A DNA stretch of 47,403 bases from an uncultured Clostridia bacterium (GCA_947627185.1 CANQVF010000014.1:1-47403), one strand, 5' to 3'; positions 26,080 to 35,219 are shown, numbered from the stretch's first letter. Notes: generated from the sequence alone by a model not told the origin. Numbers and translations are program-made.

Positions 26080-26344
26080 CTCTTGTTCATGTCAAAACAT
26101 GGGACAAAAAGAATTGTTGCACAAAATAATGAGTTTAAATTTTGCAATTAATGATTTATCTCTATATTTAGATACTCATCCTACTGATTCTCAAGCAATT
26201 TGTAAACACAATGAATATGTAGAAGAAGTAACAAAACTAAAAAAAGAATATCAGAAAAATTATGGTCCTTTAACTATTAATTTTACTTCAGATACTTGGG
26301 ATTGGATAGATGAACCATGGCCTTGGGAAAGGGGGACTTATTAA
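26072..26344 (+). CDS. cotJB: Spore coat protein CotJB
   Basis: A 90-residue helical protein with the CotJB pattern: ELLHKIMSLNFAINDLSLYLDTHP, then a C-terminal WDWIDEPWPWE. Needed with CotJA and CotJC for the inner coat in Bacillus. The start at 26072 is chosen because GGAGGT lies 7 bases before it; the ATG at 26057 lies ahead of that site. It overlaps the end of cotJA and its stop is one base before cotJC, so the three are translationally coupled. Confidence 0.88.
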   Translation: MDNSCSCQNMGQKELLHKIMSLNFAINDLSLYLDTHPTDSQAICKHNEYVEEVTKLKKEYQKNYGPLTINFTSDTWDWIDEPWPWERGTY

Positions 26345-26345
26345 T

Positions 26346-26948
26346 ATGTATTATTATTTAAAAACTTTGCAATATCCAATAAATATTAAACATCGTAATT
26401 TGCAAATGGCTAAAAATATTATTTCACAATATGGTGGTCCAGATGGAGAACTTGGAGCATCTCTTAGATATTTATCTCAAAGATTTGGAATGCCAGATAA
26501 AAAATCTAAAGCAATATTAAATGATATTGGAACTGAAGAATTAGCACATTTAGAAATGGTTGGTACTTTGGTTCACCAATTAACAGATGGAGCAAGTGCT
26601 GAAGAAATACAAAAATCTGGTCTTGGAGCATATTATACAGATCATGGTTTAGGAGTTTATCCTCAAGCTGCAGCAGGATATCCTTATACTGCTGCTTCTA
26701 TGCAAGTTAAAGGTGATCCTGTTGCAGATTTAACAGAAGATTTAGCTGCTGAACAAAAAGCTCGTGCAACTTACGAAAAATTAATTGATTTATGCAAAGA
26801 TGATGCTGATGTTGTTGATGTTCTAAGATATTTAAGAGAACGTGAAGTTGTGCATTTTCAAAGATTTGGAGAAGCGCTAAATGGTGTTCAAGAAAAGCTT
26901 TATCAAAAAAATAATTATTATTTAAATAATGGAAATAATTGTAAATAA
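26346..26948 (+). CDS. cotJC: CotJC, manganese catalase-type spore coat protein
   Basis: A four-helix ferritin-like di-manganese protein of the Mn-catalase family, placed in the spore coat. Metal-ligand motifs are visible: GELGAS around residues 32-37 (Glu), GTEELAHLEM around 60-69 (Glu-x2-His), AAEQKARATYEK near 140 and REREVVHFQRF near 170 (Glu-x3-His). 200 residues matches CotJC. The start at 26346 follows AAAGGGGG and lies one base after the cotJB stop. A long terminator follows. Confidence 0.92.
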   Translation: MYYYLKTLQYPINIKHRNLQMAKNIISQYGGPDGELGASLRYLSQRFGMPDKKSKAILNDIGTEELAHLEMVGTLVHQLTDGASAEEIQKSGLGAYYTDHGLGVYPQAAAGYPYTAASMQVKGDPVADLTEDLAAEQKARATYEKLIDLCKDDADVVDVLRYLREREVVHFQRFGEALNGVQEKLYQKNNYYLNNGNNCK

Positions 26949-26974
26949 TAAATTTTGTAAATTAAATTAAAATT

Positions 26975-27060
26975 CCTCAGCTAAACTGAAAAAATTAAAA
27001 AATGAAAGTAAATTTTTGTATTTACTTTTATTTACAAATTCAGTTAAACTGGGGTTTTTA
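26975..27060 (+). terminator. Terminator of cotJABC
   Basis: Outer arms CCTCAGCTAAACTGAA (26975-26990) and TTCAGTTAAACTGGGG (27039-27054) pair at 14 of 16 positions and are followed by T5 and further T-rich sequence; an inner AAAGTAAAT/ATTTACTTT hairpin sits in the loop. Confidence 0.75.
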
Positions 27061-27141
27061 TTTTTTAGCTATATAAATATTATTTTTTTATATCATATAA
27101 ACATATTATTCTGGTTAAAATATTTAAAAAGGAGTGATTTT

Positions 27142-28140
27142 ATGTTTAAACCTAAAGCAATTTATTATGAAAAAAATATTTTTGATTATCCTTTAGGTAA
27201 AGAACTTATGCAAAAATATAATGATATTCCTAAAATAGAAATTGAAAATCATAATAATATTGAAGAAATGAGAAAAAAATCTAATAAAGAATTTGTTGAT
27301 ATGAAAAGAAATTTAATTATCGGTGTAAGAAAAACACATAATTTTGTTCCAAACAATAAAACTTCTGATTTTTTAGTTCCTTATACTTCTTCTGGATGCA
27401 CAGCTTTTTGTATGTATTGTTATTTAGTGTGCAATTACAATAAATGTGCTTATTTACGATTATTTGTAAATAGAGAAAAAATGTTAGAAAAAATAATAAA
27501 CACTGCAAAAAAATCTAATAAACCGTTAACTTTTGAGATTGGTAGTAATAGTGATTTAATTTTAGAAAATACAATTACTGGAAATTTAAAATGGACTATT
27601 GAAAATTTTCAAAATGTTCCAAATGGCTTTCTAACTTTACCAACTAAATTTGATATGGTAGATGATATTCTACCTCTAAATCATAATGGAAAAATAACCA
27701 TTAGAATGAGTGTTAATCCTGAAGAAATAATAAATAAAGTTGAATTTGGAACTTCTCATCTTTTAGAAAGAATTACTGCTATAAATAAATTAAAAGAAGC
27801 TGGATATAATATTGGAATTTTAATTGCACCAGTTATATTTATTGAAAATTGGAAAGAAAAATATTTAGAATTAATTAAAATTCTAGATAAAAAATTATCT
27901 AAAAAAGTAAAAAAAGATGCTTTTTTTGAAATAATATTTATGACATATAGCTATGTTCATACAAAAATAAATGAAGAAGCTTTTCCAAATGCAATAAATT
28001 TATATGATAAGGAAAAAATGACTGGACGTGGTCGTGGGAAATATTGGTATAAAAATAATTTACGAGAAGAAGGAAAATATTTTTTTATAGAGAATATGAA
28101 AAAATATTTTCCAAATAATAAAATAGAATATATTGTATAA
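27142..28140 (+). CDS. splB: Spore photoproduct lyase-family radical SAM protein
   Basis: A radical SAM protein of the spore photoproduct lyase family, which reverses the UV thymine dimer of spores using a [4Fe-4S] cluster and SAM. The cluster motif is C86-x3-C90-x2-C93 (SSGCTAFCMYCYL). The start at 27142 follows AAAGGAGTG; the frame is open further upstream without a site. At 332 residues it fits the family. Family enzymes have a second conserved Cys just before a T-S-D motif that donates hydrogen; the matching place here reads GSNSD (134-138), with Ser135. It may be a divergent subgroup. Downstream of cotJABC, consistent with a sporulation role. Confidence 0.85.
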   Translation: MFKPKAIYYEKNIFDYPLGKELMQKYNDIPKIEIENHNNIEEMRKKSNKEFVDMKRNLIIGVRKTHNFVPNNKTSDFLVPYTSSGCTAFCMYCYLVCNYNKCAYLRLFVNREKMLEKIINTAKKSNKPLTFEIGSNSDLILENTITGNLKWTIENFQNVPNGFLTLPTKFDMVDDILPLNHNGKITIRMSVNPEEIINKVEFGTSHLLERITAINKLKEAGYNIGILIAPVIFIENWKEKYLELIKILDKKLSKKVKKDAFFEIIFMTYSYVHTKINEEAFPNAINLYDKEKMTGRGRGKYWYKNNLREEGKYFFIENMKKYFPNNKIEYIV

Positions 28141-28176
28141 AAAAAGTATCTCTTATTTTATTTGAGATACTTTTTT
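28141..28176 (+). terminator. Terminator of the SPL-family gene
   Basis: AAAAAGTATCTC and GAGATACTTTTTT flank an 11-base loop directly after the stop codon. It can work in both directions between converging genes. Confidence 0.85.
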
Positions 28177-28222
28177 ATAATTATATTAATTTTTACAATT
28201 TAAGTAGCATTATCACATTTAT

Positions 28223-28840
28223 TTATCTAATAAAATTAGTTTTTACATCTTTATTTTCAGGATGTTTTATATTTTCTTTTTTTCCTGCCTCAATACATTT
28301 TAAAATCCAAGCCATATTTTTTCCTAAATTATACATTACTTGCATTCCTTCTAAATCTTTTTTTACTTCTTCTGCTGTATTACCATGAACATTATTCCAA
28401 TAATTAGAAGAAACTATTGGCATTTGACTTATTGTAAAATATTTATTTAGAACATCAAAAGAAGCTACTGTTCCACCTCTCCTTGCACTTACTATACTTG
28501 CTCCTGGTTTAAATTCAAATTCTTTTTTTCCTGCATAAAAAGCTCTATCTAATACTGATAAAATTCTTCCCGTTGGATGTGCATAGTAAACTGGTGTTCC
28601 GAAAACAAATCCATCACTTGTTTTTGCTTTTTCTATTAAAACATTTGCCACATCATCAAACACACATTTTCCTTTTTCTCTACACTTTCCACATGCAATG
28701 CAATCTGCAACTGGCTTATTTCCTAAATGCAAAATTTCTGTTTCTATATTTTCTTCTTCTAAAGCTTCTGCAACTTTACAAAGTGCTGTGTATGTGCATT
28801 TTTCTTCATTTGGACTTCCATTAACTAATAATACTTTCAT
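28223..28840 (-). CDS. Flavodoxin-fold NAD(P)H-dependent FMN reductase / iron-sulfur flavoprotein
   Basis: A 205-residue flavodoxin-fold oxidoreductase. The N-terminus (MKVLLVNGSPNEEKCTYTAL) is the FMN phosphate loop of the NADPH-dependent FMN reductase family. A compact Cys set C47, C50, C53 and C59 (DCIACGKC ... GKC) marks the iron-sulfur flavoprotein subgroup common in anaerobes. GTPVYYAHPTG is the second FMN-contact loop. A GGAGGTG site precedes the start. Monocistronic; partner unknown. It may help with oxidative stress, like the nearby flavodiiron gene. Confidence 0.87.
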   Translation of the reverse strand: MKVLLVNGSPNEEKCTYTALCKVAEALEEENIETEILHLGNKPVADCIACGKCREKGKCVFDDVANVLIEKAKTSDGFVFGTPVYYAHPTGRILSVLDRAFYAGKKEFEFKPGASIVSARRGGTVASFDVLNKYFTISQMPIVSSNYWNNVHGNTAEEVKKDLEGMQVMYNLGKNMAWILKCIEAGKKENIKHPENKDVKTNFIR

Positions 28841-28932
28841 TTAACACCTCCATATGATAATTATACGATATCACTTTTTTATTATTCTTCAATAGCAAGC
28901 TTATATTTATTAAATCTGGAAAGTGTTATAAA

Positions 28933-30249
28933 TTATTCTTCTTCTGTTTTTTCAGTATCTAGATTTTCATTTTTACAAGCTTTTATTTTAACTATTCTTT
29001 TATCTTTTATTTTTTCTATTTTATAAGTTACTTCTTTAGATTCCACAATTGGTTTTTCTTTTTCGCTTGGAATTCTTCCCAACTCTTCTATTAAATATCC
29101 AGAAATAGTATCATAATCACCTTCTGGTATTTCTACATCTAAAATTTTTTCAACATCAGAAATAGAAAGACTACCATTTATTATATAAGTATTTTCATCT
29201 ATTTTTTCATAATTTTTTTCAACTACATCATATTCATCATAAATTTCACCAACTATTTCTTCTAAAATATCTTCCATAGTAACAATACCAGCTGTTCCGC
29301 CATATTCATCTACTACAATTGCAATTTGTTTTCTATTTTTTCTAAGTTCACTAAAAAGCTCATTAACTGGTTTAGTTTCTGGAACATAATAAGCTTCTTT
29401 TATTAAATTTTTTATTTTTACATTTTTATTTTTAGTAGAAATCAATATGTCTTTTACATAAACAATACCTTTTATTTCATCAATAGTTTCATCATATACT
29501 GGAACCCTACTATATCTAAAATCTTCTGATATTTCTTCAATAACTTTTGATATAGATAAGTTCATATCTAATGCAAAAATTTTTGTTCTGGGCACCATAA
29601 TTTCGCTAACGGCTTTATCATTAAATTCAAATACATTATTTATCATTTCACCTTCAGCTTGATCTATAGTTCCTTTTTGTTTTCCAACATCAACCATCAT
29701 TCTAATTTCTTCTTCTGTAACAGTTTCTTCTTCGCTACTAGATACTCCAAAAACTTTAGAAACTATGTTAGTAGATAATGTTAGAAACTTTACAAAAGGA
29801 GATGTTATAATTGATATTGCTCTTATAATTCCCACTGTGGCAAAAGAAATTTTTTCTGAATATTTCATAGCAACTCTTTTAGGAACAAGTTCTCCAAAAA
29901 TTAGTGTAAAATAAGATAATATAAGTGTAATTATTACTATTGAAATATTATTCCATGCTCCTATTCCTATTGAAGGAAATACATTGTTTAATACTGGTGC
30001 CAATTTACTTGCAAATGTTTCAGAAGCAAATGCACTAGATAAAAATCCTGCTAAAGTAATTCCAATTTGTATAGTAGATAAAAAATTACTTGGATTTTCT
30101 AACATTTTCTTTATCTTTTTTGCTTTTTTATTTCCTTCCTTTGCTTCAATATCTATTTTTGTGTCATTTAGCGAAATAAATGCAATTTCTGATGCTGCAA
30201 AAAAAGCATTTAATAGTATTAAAATTATTAATAAAACTATTTGTATCAT
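28933..30249 (-). CDS. HlyC/CorC (CNNM) family membrane protein with CBS domains
   Basis: A 438-residue membrane protein of the CNNM/CorC transporter family, linked to Mg2+ (and Co2+) efflux. An N-terminal DUF21 domain (about 1-190) has three to four transmembrane helices, including the first about residues 1-20; a CBS pair (about 205-330; MVPRTKIFALD, then IAIVVDEYGGTAGIVTMEDI) follows; the CorC/HlyC C-terminal domain (about 345-425) ends in an acidic tail. AAAGGAG precedes the ATG. It starts 16 bases after the flavodiiron gene, likely in one transcript. Older 'hemolysin' naming is not evidence of haemolysis. Confidence 0.9.
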   Translation of the reverse strand: MIQIVLLIILILLNAFFAASEIAFISLNDTKIDIEAKEGNKKAKKIKKMLENPSNFLSTIQIGITLAGFLSSAFASETFASKLAPVLNNVFPSIGIGAWNNISIVIITLILSYFTLIFGELVPKRVAMKYSEKISFATVGIIRAISIITSPFVKFLTLSTNIVSKVFGVSSSEEETVTEEEIRMMVDVGKQKGTIDQAEGEMINNVFEFNDKAVSEIMVPRTKIFALDMNLSISKVIEEISEDFRYSRVPVYDETIDEIKGIVYVKDILISTKNKNVKIKNLIKEAYYVPETKPVNELFSELRKNRKQIAIVVDEYGGTAGIVTMEDILEEIVGEIYDEYDVVEKNYEKIDENTYIINGSLSISDVEKILDVEIPEGDYDTISGYLIEELGRIPSEKEKPIVESKEVTYKIEKIKDKRIVKIKACKNENLDTEKTEEE

Positions 30250-30265
30250 TTTTACTCCTTTAAAT

Positions 30266-31435
30266 TTATTTAGATAAAATACTATCTGCTAATTCTTCCA
30301 ATTTTTTTCTTGATTCTTCATTAAGTGTTGATTTTATAGTCACAACAGGACTACAAATTGTAATATCTTTCATTTTATCTAATATATCTTTCATACATTT
30401 AGCAGCTGTTGGAGCCCATGTTCCATTTTCTACTAAGCCTATTTTTCTATTTTGATAATTCTTTCCTAGTAAATGATGTAAAAATTGTTCCATAGGTGGA
30501 AATACACCAAAATTATAACTTGATGAAGCAAGTATTATTTTATCATAGCGAAAAGCATCTTCTACTGCTTCTGCCATATCATCTCTTGTTAAATCAGCCA
30601 TAGATACTTTTTTAGCACCTTTACATTTTAAAATTTCTGCAAGTTCTCTTGCAGCATCAGCTGTATTTCCATGAATAGATGAATATGCTATAAATACTCC
30701 ATCATCTTCTGGTTTATAACTACTCCAAACATCATACTTTCCAATATAATATTCTAAATTTTCTTTTAAAATTGGTCCATGTAATGGGCAAATCATTTTA
30801 ACATCCAATGTAGATAATTTTTTAAGTAAATCTTGAACTTGTACTCCATATTTTCCTACTATATTAAAATAATATCTTCTAGCTTCGCAAGTCCAGTCTT
30901 CTTCTGTATCTAAAGTACCAAACTTTCCAAATCCATCTGCAGAAAATACTATTTTTTCCGTTTTTTCATAAGTTACCATTACTTCTGGCCAATGTACCAT
31001 TGGAGCCATAAAAAATTGAAGTGTGTGTTTTCCAATATTTATTTCATCACCTTCTGATACTACTATTTTTCTCTCATCTAAATTTTCAATACTAAAAAAT
31101 TGTGGTAAGAATGCAAAAGTTTTCATATTTCCTATTAATTTCATATCAGGATATTTTTCTGCTAAAACACCTATATTATAAGCATGATCTGGTTCTAAAT
31201 GTGAAATAACTAAATAATCTACTTTTTGTCCATCTAATGCTTTTTCTAAATTTTCAAGCCATTCATCTGTCTTTCTTCTATCTATTGTATCCATAACTAC
31301 ATTTTTTTCATCTTTAATTAAATATGAGTTATAAGATATTCCATTTGGAACAACGTATTGTCCTTCAAATAAATCTATCGTTTTATCATCTGCTCCAATA
31401 TAAATTATATTGTTTGATATTGTTGTATCTTTCAT
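30266..31435 (-). CDS. Flavodiiron protein (FprA-type A flavoprotein)
   Basis: Reduces O2 to water, or NO to N2O, in anaerobes. The N-terminal metallo-beta-lactamase-like di-iron domain (about 1-245) carries H79-x-E81-x-D83-H84, His148, Asp167 and His219, the full ligand set. The C-terminal flavodoxin domain (about 247-389) starts IAYSSIHGNTADAA, the FMN loop. There is no rubredoxin extension, so electrons come from a separate partner. A GGAGAG site precedes the start and a good promoter lies 30-60 bases upstream. Cotranscribed with the CorC-like gene. Confidence 0.95.
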   Translation of the reverse strand: MKDTTISNNIIYIGADDKTIDLFEGQYVVPNGISYNSYLIKDEKNVVMDTIDRRKTDEWLENLEKALDGQKVDYLVISHLEPDHAYNIGVLAEKYPDMKLIGNMKTFAFLPQFFSIENLDERKIVVSEGDEINIGKHTLQFFMAPMVHWPEVMVTYEKTEKIVFSADGFGKFGTLDTEEDWTCEARRYYFNIVGKYGVQVQDLLKKLSTLDVKMICPLHGPILKENLEYYIGKYDVWSSYKPEDDGVFIAYSSIHGNTADAARELAEILKCKGAKKVSMADLTRDDMAEAVEDAFRYDKIILASSSYNFGVFPPMEQFLHHLLGKNYQNRKIGLVENGTWAPTAAKCMKDILDKMKDITICSPVVTIKSTLNEESRKKLEELADSILSK

Positions 31436-31461
31436 TTAATCTCTCCTTCTATTTTTTTTTC

Positions 31462-31490
31462 ATTATATTATAATATACTTTAAAAATCAA
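31462..31490 (-). promoter_or_regulatory. Promoter of the flavodiiron gene
   Basis: Minus strand TTGATT (31485-31490), 17-base spacer, TATAAT (31462-31467), with GGAGAG and the ATG downstream. Confidence 0.65.
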
Positions 31491-31546
31491 TAAAATAAAA
31501 AGTAACAAAACTTAAAATAAGTTATTTATGATTATGTTATAAAAAG

Positions 31547-32128
31547 CTAAACATAATTTTCCATAAATTTGTTTATATTTTCTTCATCAACTCTCATTGC
31601 TAAAATTGTTTGTTCTATTAATTTGTCTAAATCCCAATTAAGCATTTCTGCTCCATTTTTTATAATTTCTCTTGAACAACCTGCTGCAAATTTATCATTT
31701 TTGAATTTTTTCTTAACAGATTTTAACTCTAAATCTTGAACACTTTTAGAAGGTCTCATAATCGCAACAGCACCAATCAATCCTGTTAATTCATCTGTTG
31801 CATATAATATTTTTTCCATTTCATGTTCAGGCTTTATATCAACAGTAATTCCATATCCATGACTTGCTGTTGCATGAATTAAATTCTCATCTATTTCTTT
31901 TTCTCTCATTATTTCTTGGCTCTTTATACAATGTTCATTAGGATATTTTTCAAAATCTAAATCATGTAACAATCCTACAAGTCCCCAGAATTCTTTTTCA
32001 TCTGCATATCCTAAATTTTCAGCAAAATATTTCATAACGCCTTCTACTGTTAGAGCATGTCTTATATGAAATTTATCTTTATTATATTCTTTTAATAAAT
32101 TAAATGCTTCTTCTCTATTTAAATTCAT
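31547..32128 (-). CDS. HD-domain phosphohydrolase-like protein
   Basis: A 193-residue HD-superfamily protein. The metal-binding set is His24, His55-Asp56 (GLLHDLD), His85/His90 and Asp112 (TDELTG), the H..HD..H..D pattern. This small-protein group is often annotated as hydrolase of unknown substrate; nucleotide or nucleic-acid phosphate esters are likely. An AAAGGAAAG site precedes the ATG. Monocistronic by position, with 110 bases to the flavodiiron gene. Confidence 0.85.
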   Translation of the reverse strand: MNLNREEAFNLLKEYNKDKFHIRHALTVEGVMKYFAENLGYADEKEFWGLVGLLHDLDFEKYPNEHCIKSQEIMREKEIDENLIHATASHGYGITVDIKPEHEMEKILYATDELTGLIGAVAIMRPSKSVQDLELKSVKKKFKNDKFAAGCSREIIKNGAEMLNWDLDKLIEQTILAMRVDEENINKFMENYV

Positions 32129-32201
32129 CTTTATTTTCTTTCCTTTCCTTAAATTTAGTTAATTATATATGTATTTACCTTAAAAATCAATATTTGTTTA
32201 T

Positions 32202-32230
32202 TTGACTATTTTTTTATATGATGATAAAAT
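32202..32230 (+). promoter_or_regulatory. Promoter of the small plus-strand gene
   Basis: TTGACT (32202-32207), 17-base spacer, TAAAAT (32225-32230), 29 bases before the ATG. Confidence 0.65.
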
Positions 32231-32259
32231 TAATACTATCAAATTTGGGAGGTGTTTTT

Positions 32260-32484
32260 ATGAAAGAAAGGCTACAGGAACTAATGAACCAAGTTTTTGA
32301 TGAAAATGGCTGTATAAAGCTATGTGGTCGGCAAACGTGCATAAAGCTGATTGAACTGTCAACAGAGTTCGATAAAGCTACTCATGCAAAAGACGCTGAC
32401 TACGCACCTATCAATTTTGGAAATACCCATACTGGCTACATGAATGTTGAAAATTTATTAAAACTTCGGTCAGAAATAAGTTAA
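32260..32484 (+). CDS. Small hypothetical protein of atypical composition
   Basis: A 74-residue protein that I do not recognise. It starts with a helix (MKERLQELMNQVFDENG), has C-x4-C-like spacing (KLCGRQTC), and a second half NFGNTHTGYMNVENLLKL. The start at 32260 is clear: GGGAGGTG lies 6 bases before it and a good promoter stands upstream. Codon use is less AT-biased than its neighbours (many CG- and GC-containing codons), which suggests recent acquisition. It is the only plus-strand gene between 28.2 and 47.4 kb. Confidence 0.65.
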   Translation: MKERLQELMNQVFDENGCIKLCGRQTCIKLIELSTEFDKATHAKDADYAPINFGNTHTGYMNVENLLKLRSEIS

Positions 32485-32506
32485 AATTAATGGGTATCAC
32501 TAAAAA

Positions 32507-32537
32507 GAGCGGGAGACACTTTTCTTATCTCCCGCTC
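32507..32537. terminator. GC-rich terminator between converging genes
   Basis: Perfect 10-bp stem GAGCGGGAGA/TCTCCCGCTC with an 11-base loop. T5 follows on the minus strand, ending the copA transcript and probably the long SUF run; it may also stop the small plus-strand gene, though only AT-rich sequence follows there. Confidence 0.85.
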
Positions 32538-32540
32538 CAA

Positions 32541-32753
32541 TTATTTTAATATATCTATTACACTAAATCCTGCTTCATCTATTGCTTCTTTTATTTTTTC
32601 ATTATCAATTTCTCTATCAGATACTATAACTGCTTTTTTTTCTTCTAAATTAACTTCTGCTTTTGATACTCCTTCTATTGAACTTAATGCTTTTTCAACT
32701 GTCATTTTGCAATGATTACATTGCATTCCTTCTACATAAATTGTTGTTTCCAT
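32541..32753 (-). CDS. Possible internal start: free CopZ-like copper chaperone
   Basis: In frame within copA, AAGGAGG followed 8 bases later by ATG (32751-32753) would give a 70-residue HMA protein (METTIYVEGMQCNHC...) with a C-x2-C copper site. That is the size of free CopZ, which shuttles Cu(I) to CopA. The ribosome site is better than that of copA itself. Either both forms are made, or the fusion came from loss of a stop between two genes. Confidence 0.5.
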   Translation of the reverse strand: METTIYVEGMQCNHCKMTVEKALSSIEGVSKAEVNLEEKKAVIVSDREIDNEKIKEAIDEAGFSVIDILK

Positions 32754-35219
32754 ACTCTTTTCCTCCTTAAAATTTTCTTTATTTTTATTATTATTTATTT
32801 TTTCATTTGAATTTTCTTTTTGATTTATTATTTTAATATTTTCAAATTCTTGATATTTATTTTTAAATCTTTTTAGTCTTAAAGCATTTGTAACTACACA
32901 GACAGAACTAAAACTCATAGTTGCTGCACCTATCATAGGATTTAATTTCAATCCTAAACTTAAATAAAATACTCCTGCTGCAATTGGTATACCTATTATA
33001 TTATAGAAAAATGCCCAAAATAAATTCATCTTTATATTATTAATAACAGATTTGCTTAAATCTATGGCTGTACAAACATCTAATAAATTATCTTTCATTA
33101 AAACTATATCTGCAGATTCTATTGCTATGTCTGTTCCAGAACCTATTGCTAATCCTATCTCTGATTTTACTAATGCTGGACTATCATTTATTCCATCTCC
33201 AACAAAAGCAACTTTTTTTCCTTGTTTTTGTAATTTTTCTACTTCTTTTTCTTTATCTTGTGGCATAACTTCTGAAATTACATTTTCTATTCCTATTTCT
33301 TTTCCTATTGCTTGTGCAGCTAACGTATTGTCTCCAGTAAGCATTACTACTTCTAAGTTTTTATTTTTAAGAACATCTATTGCTTTCTTACTTGTTTCTT
33401 TAATTGTATCTGAAACTGCAATTATTCCAATCAAGTTATTCTCTTTTGCAAAATAAAGAAGAGTTTTTCCATTTTTGGCTAATTCTTCACTTTTTTCTTT
33501 AACCATGCTTGTTTCAATGTTATTTTCATTCATAAATTTTAAGTTTCCACCAAAAAAGTTTTGTCCATTTATTTTTCCTTTTACTCCTCTACCAGATACA
33601 GCTAAAAAATCTGAAACTTCTAAAATATCAATATTTCTTTCTTTAACTTTTTCTAATATTGCTTCTGCTAACGGATGTTCAGAATTTTTTTCTAAACTTC
33701 CAGCAATCTTCAATAATTCATTTTCTACTTTTTCATTATAAGTAATATTTTCAATAATTTTAACTTTATTATTTTTTAAATTTTCTGTATTTCCTACAAA
33801 ATTTTGACTAGTAATTATATCTGTTACTTTAGGCTTTCCTGTAGTTATAGTTCCTGTTTTATCTAAAACAACTGTATTAATTAAATGTAATAATTCCAAG
33901 CTTTCTGCTGATTTTATTAAAATACCATTTTCTGCACCTTTTCCTGTACCAACCATAATTGCAACTGGGGTTGCTAGTCCTAAAGCACATGGACAAGAAA
34001 TTACTAAAACTGCTATTGCTGTTGTTAAAACAAATTCAAAGCTTTGTCCTAATAAAGTCCATATAATAGCAGTTAGTATTGCTATTCCAATTACTGTTGG
34101 AACAAAAATAGCACTTACTTTATCTGCTATTTTTGATATAGGGGCTTTAGAATTACTTGCCTCTTCTACTAATTTTATAATTTGTGAAAGAGTAGTATTT
34201 TCTCCTACTTTTGTTGCTTTCATTTTTAGAAAACCATTTTTATTAATTGTTCCTGAAACTAATGTATCTCCAATATTTTTTTCTACTGGTATACTTTCAC
34301 CTGTAATACTAGATTGATCTACTGAAGAATTTCCTTCTATAACAGTTCCATCAACTGGTATACTATCACCAGGTTTTATTATTACAACATCTCCTTGTAT
34401 GATTTCTTCTAATGAAACTTCCATTTCTTTATTTTCTCTTAAAACTATTGCTGTTTTAGGAGCTAAATTTATTAGTTTACTTATTGCATCACTAGTTTTT
34501 CCTTTAGATTTTGTTTCTAAATATTTTCCAACAGTAATTAAAGTAAGTATTGTTCCAGCAGACTCAAAATAAATGTCCATACAATATCTGCTAACTATAT
34601 CTATTCTATTATGTCCTAATCCAAAGCCAATCATGTAAATTGCAAAAATTCCATATATTGTTGCTGCTGAACTTCCTAAAGCAATTAATGAATCCATATT
34701 TGGGCTTCTTTTAAATAATCTTTTAAAACCTACTAGAAAATAATTTCTATTCACATACATAATTGGAAGCAATAATAAAAATTGTGTAAATGCAAATATA
34801 AGAGCATTTGATGTTCCATCAAATAAATCTTTTATAATGCTTGGTATTGGAATTTTAAACCATTCATATAACATATGATGCATTGCTATATACATAAGTG
34901 GTATTAAAAAACAAACTGAAATTATTAATCTATATTTCATAGATTTTAAATTTTGCTTATTTTTATCAGAAATTTCGCTATTATTTTTTGTTTTTTTATT
35001 TTCATTAGAATTTAAGCTAGCACCATATCCTGCATCTATAATAGAATTTATTATTTTAGAAGAATCTACAATATTTTCATCATATTCAACAATCATATTA
35101 TTTGAAAGTAAATTAACATTAACATTTTTTATTCCATTAAGTTTTCTTACAGCTTTTTCTACATGTGATTGACAACTACTACATGTCATACCTTGAATAT
35201 CATATTTTTCCTTTTTCAT
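32541..35219 (-). CDS. copA: Copper-exporting P1B-type ATPase fused to a C-terminal CopZ-like domain
   Basis: Pumps Cu(I) out of the cell. An N-terminal HMA domain has GMTCSSC (Cys13, Cys16). Membrane helices follow, with SCPCALG in the ion path (C409-P-C411), TGES (306-309, phosphatase), DKTGT (Asp453, phosphorylated), the SEHPL nucleotide motif and GDGINDSPAL. After a low-complexity Asn/Lys linker a second HMA domain (GMQCNHC) forms the last 70 residues. I start at 35219 after GAAGGAAAA; the ATG six codons earlier lies before that site. Copper is predicted from CPC and the two HMA domains; silver may also be carried. Last gene of the SUF run. Confidence 0.94.
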   Translation of the reverse strand: MKKEKYDIQGMTCSSCQSHVEKAVRKLNGIKNVNVNLLSNNMIVEYDENIVDSSKIINSIIDAGYGASLNSNENKKTKNNSEISDKNKQNLKSMKYRLIISVCFLIPLMYIAMHHMLYEWFKIPIPSIIKDLFDGTSNALIFAFTQFLLLLPIMYVNRNYFLVGFKRLFKRSPNMDSLIALGSSAATIYGIFAIYMIGFGLGHNRIDIVSRYCMDIYFESAGTILTLITVGKYLETKSKGKTSDAISKLINLAPKTAIVLRENKEMEVSLEEIIQGDVVIIKPGDSIPVDGTVIEGNSSVDQSSITGESIPVEKNIGDTLVSGTINKNGFLKMKATKVGENTTLSQIIKLVEEASNSKAPISKIADKVSAIFVPTVIGIAILTAIIWTLLGQSFEFVLTTAIAVLVISCPCALGLATPVAIMVGTGKGAENGILIKSAESLELLHLINTVVLDKTGTITTGKPKVTDIITSQNFVGNTENLKNNKVKIIENITYNEKVENELLKIAGSLEKNSEHPLAEAILEKVKERNIDILEVSDFLAVSGRGVKGKINGQNFFGGNLKFMNENNIETSMVKEKSEELAKNGKTLLYFAKENNLIGIIAVSDTIKETSKKAIDVLKNKNLEVVMLTGDNTLAAQAIGKEIGIENVISEVMPQDKEKEVEKLQKQGKKVAFVGDGINDSPALVKSEIGLAIGSGTDIAIESADIVLMKDNLLDVCTAIDLSKSVINNIKMNLFWAFFYNIIGIPIAAGVFYLSLGLKLNPMIGAATMSFSSVCVVTNALRLKRFKNKYQEFENIKIINQKENSNEKINNNKNKENFKEEKSMETTIYVEGMQCNHCKMTVEKALSSIEGVSKAEVNLEEKKAVIVSDREIDNEKIKEAIDEAGFSVIDILK

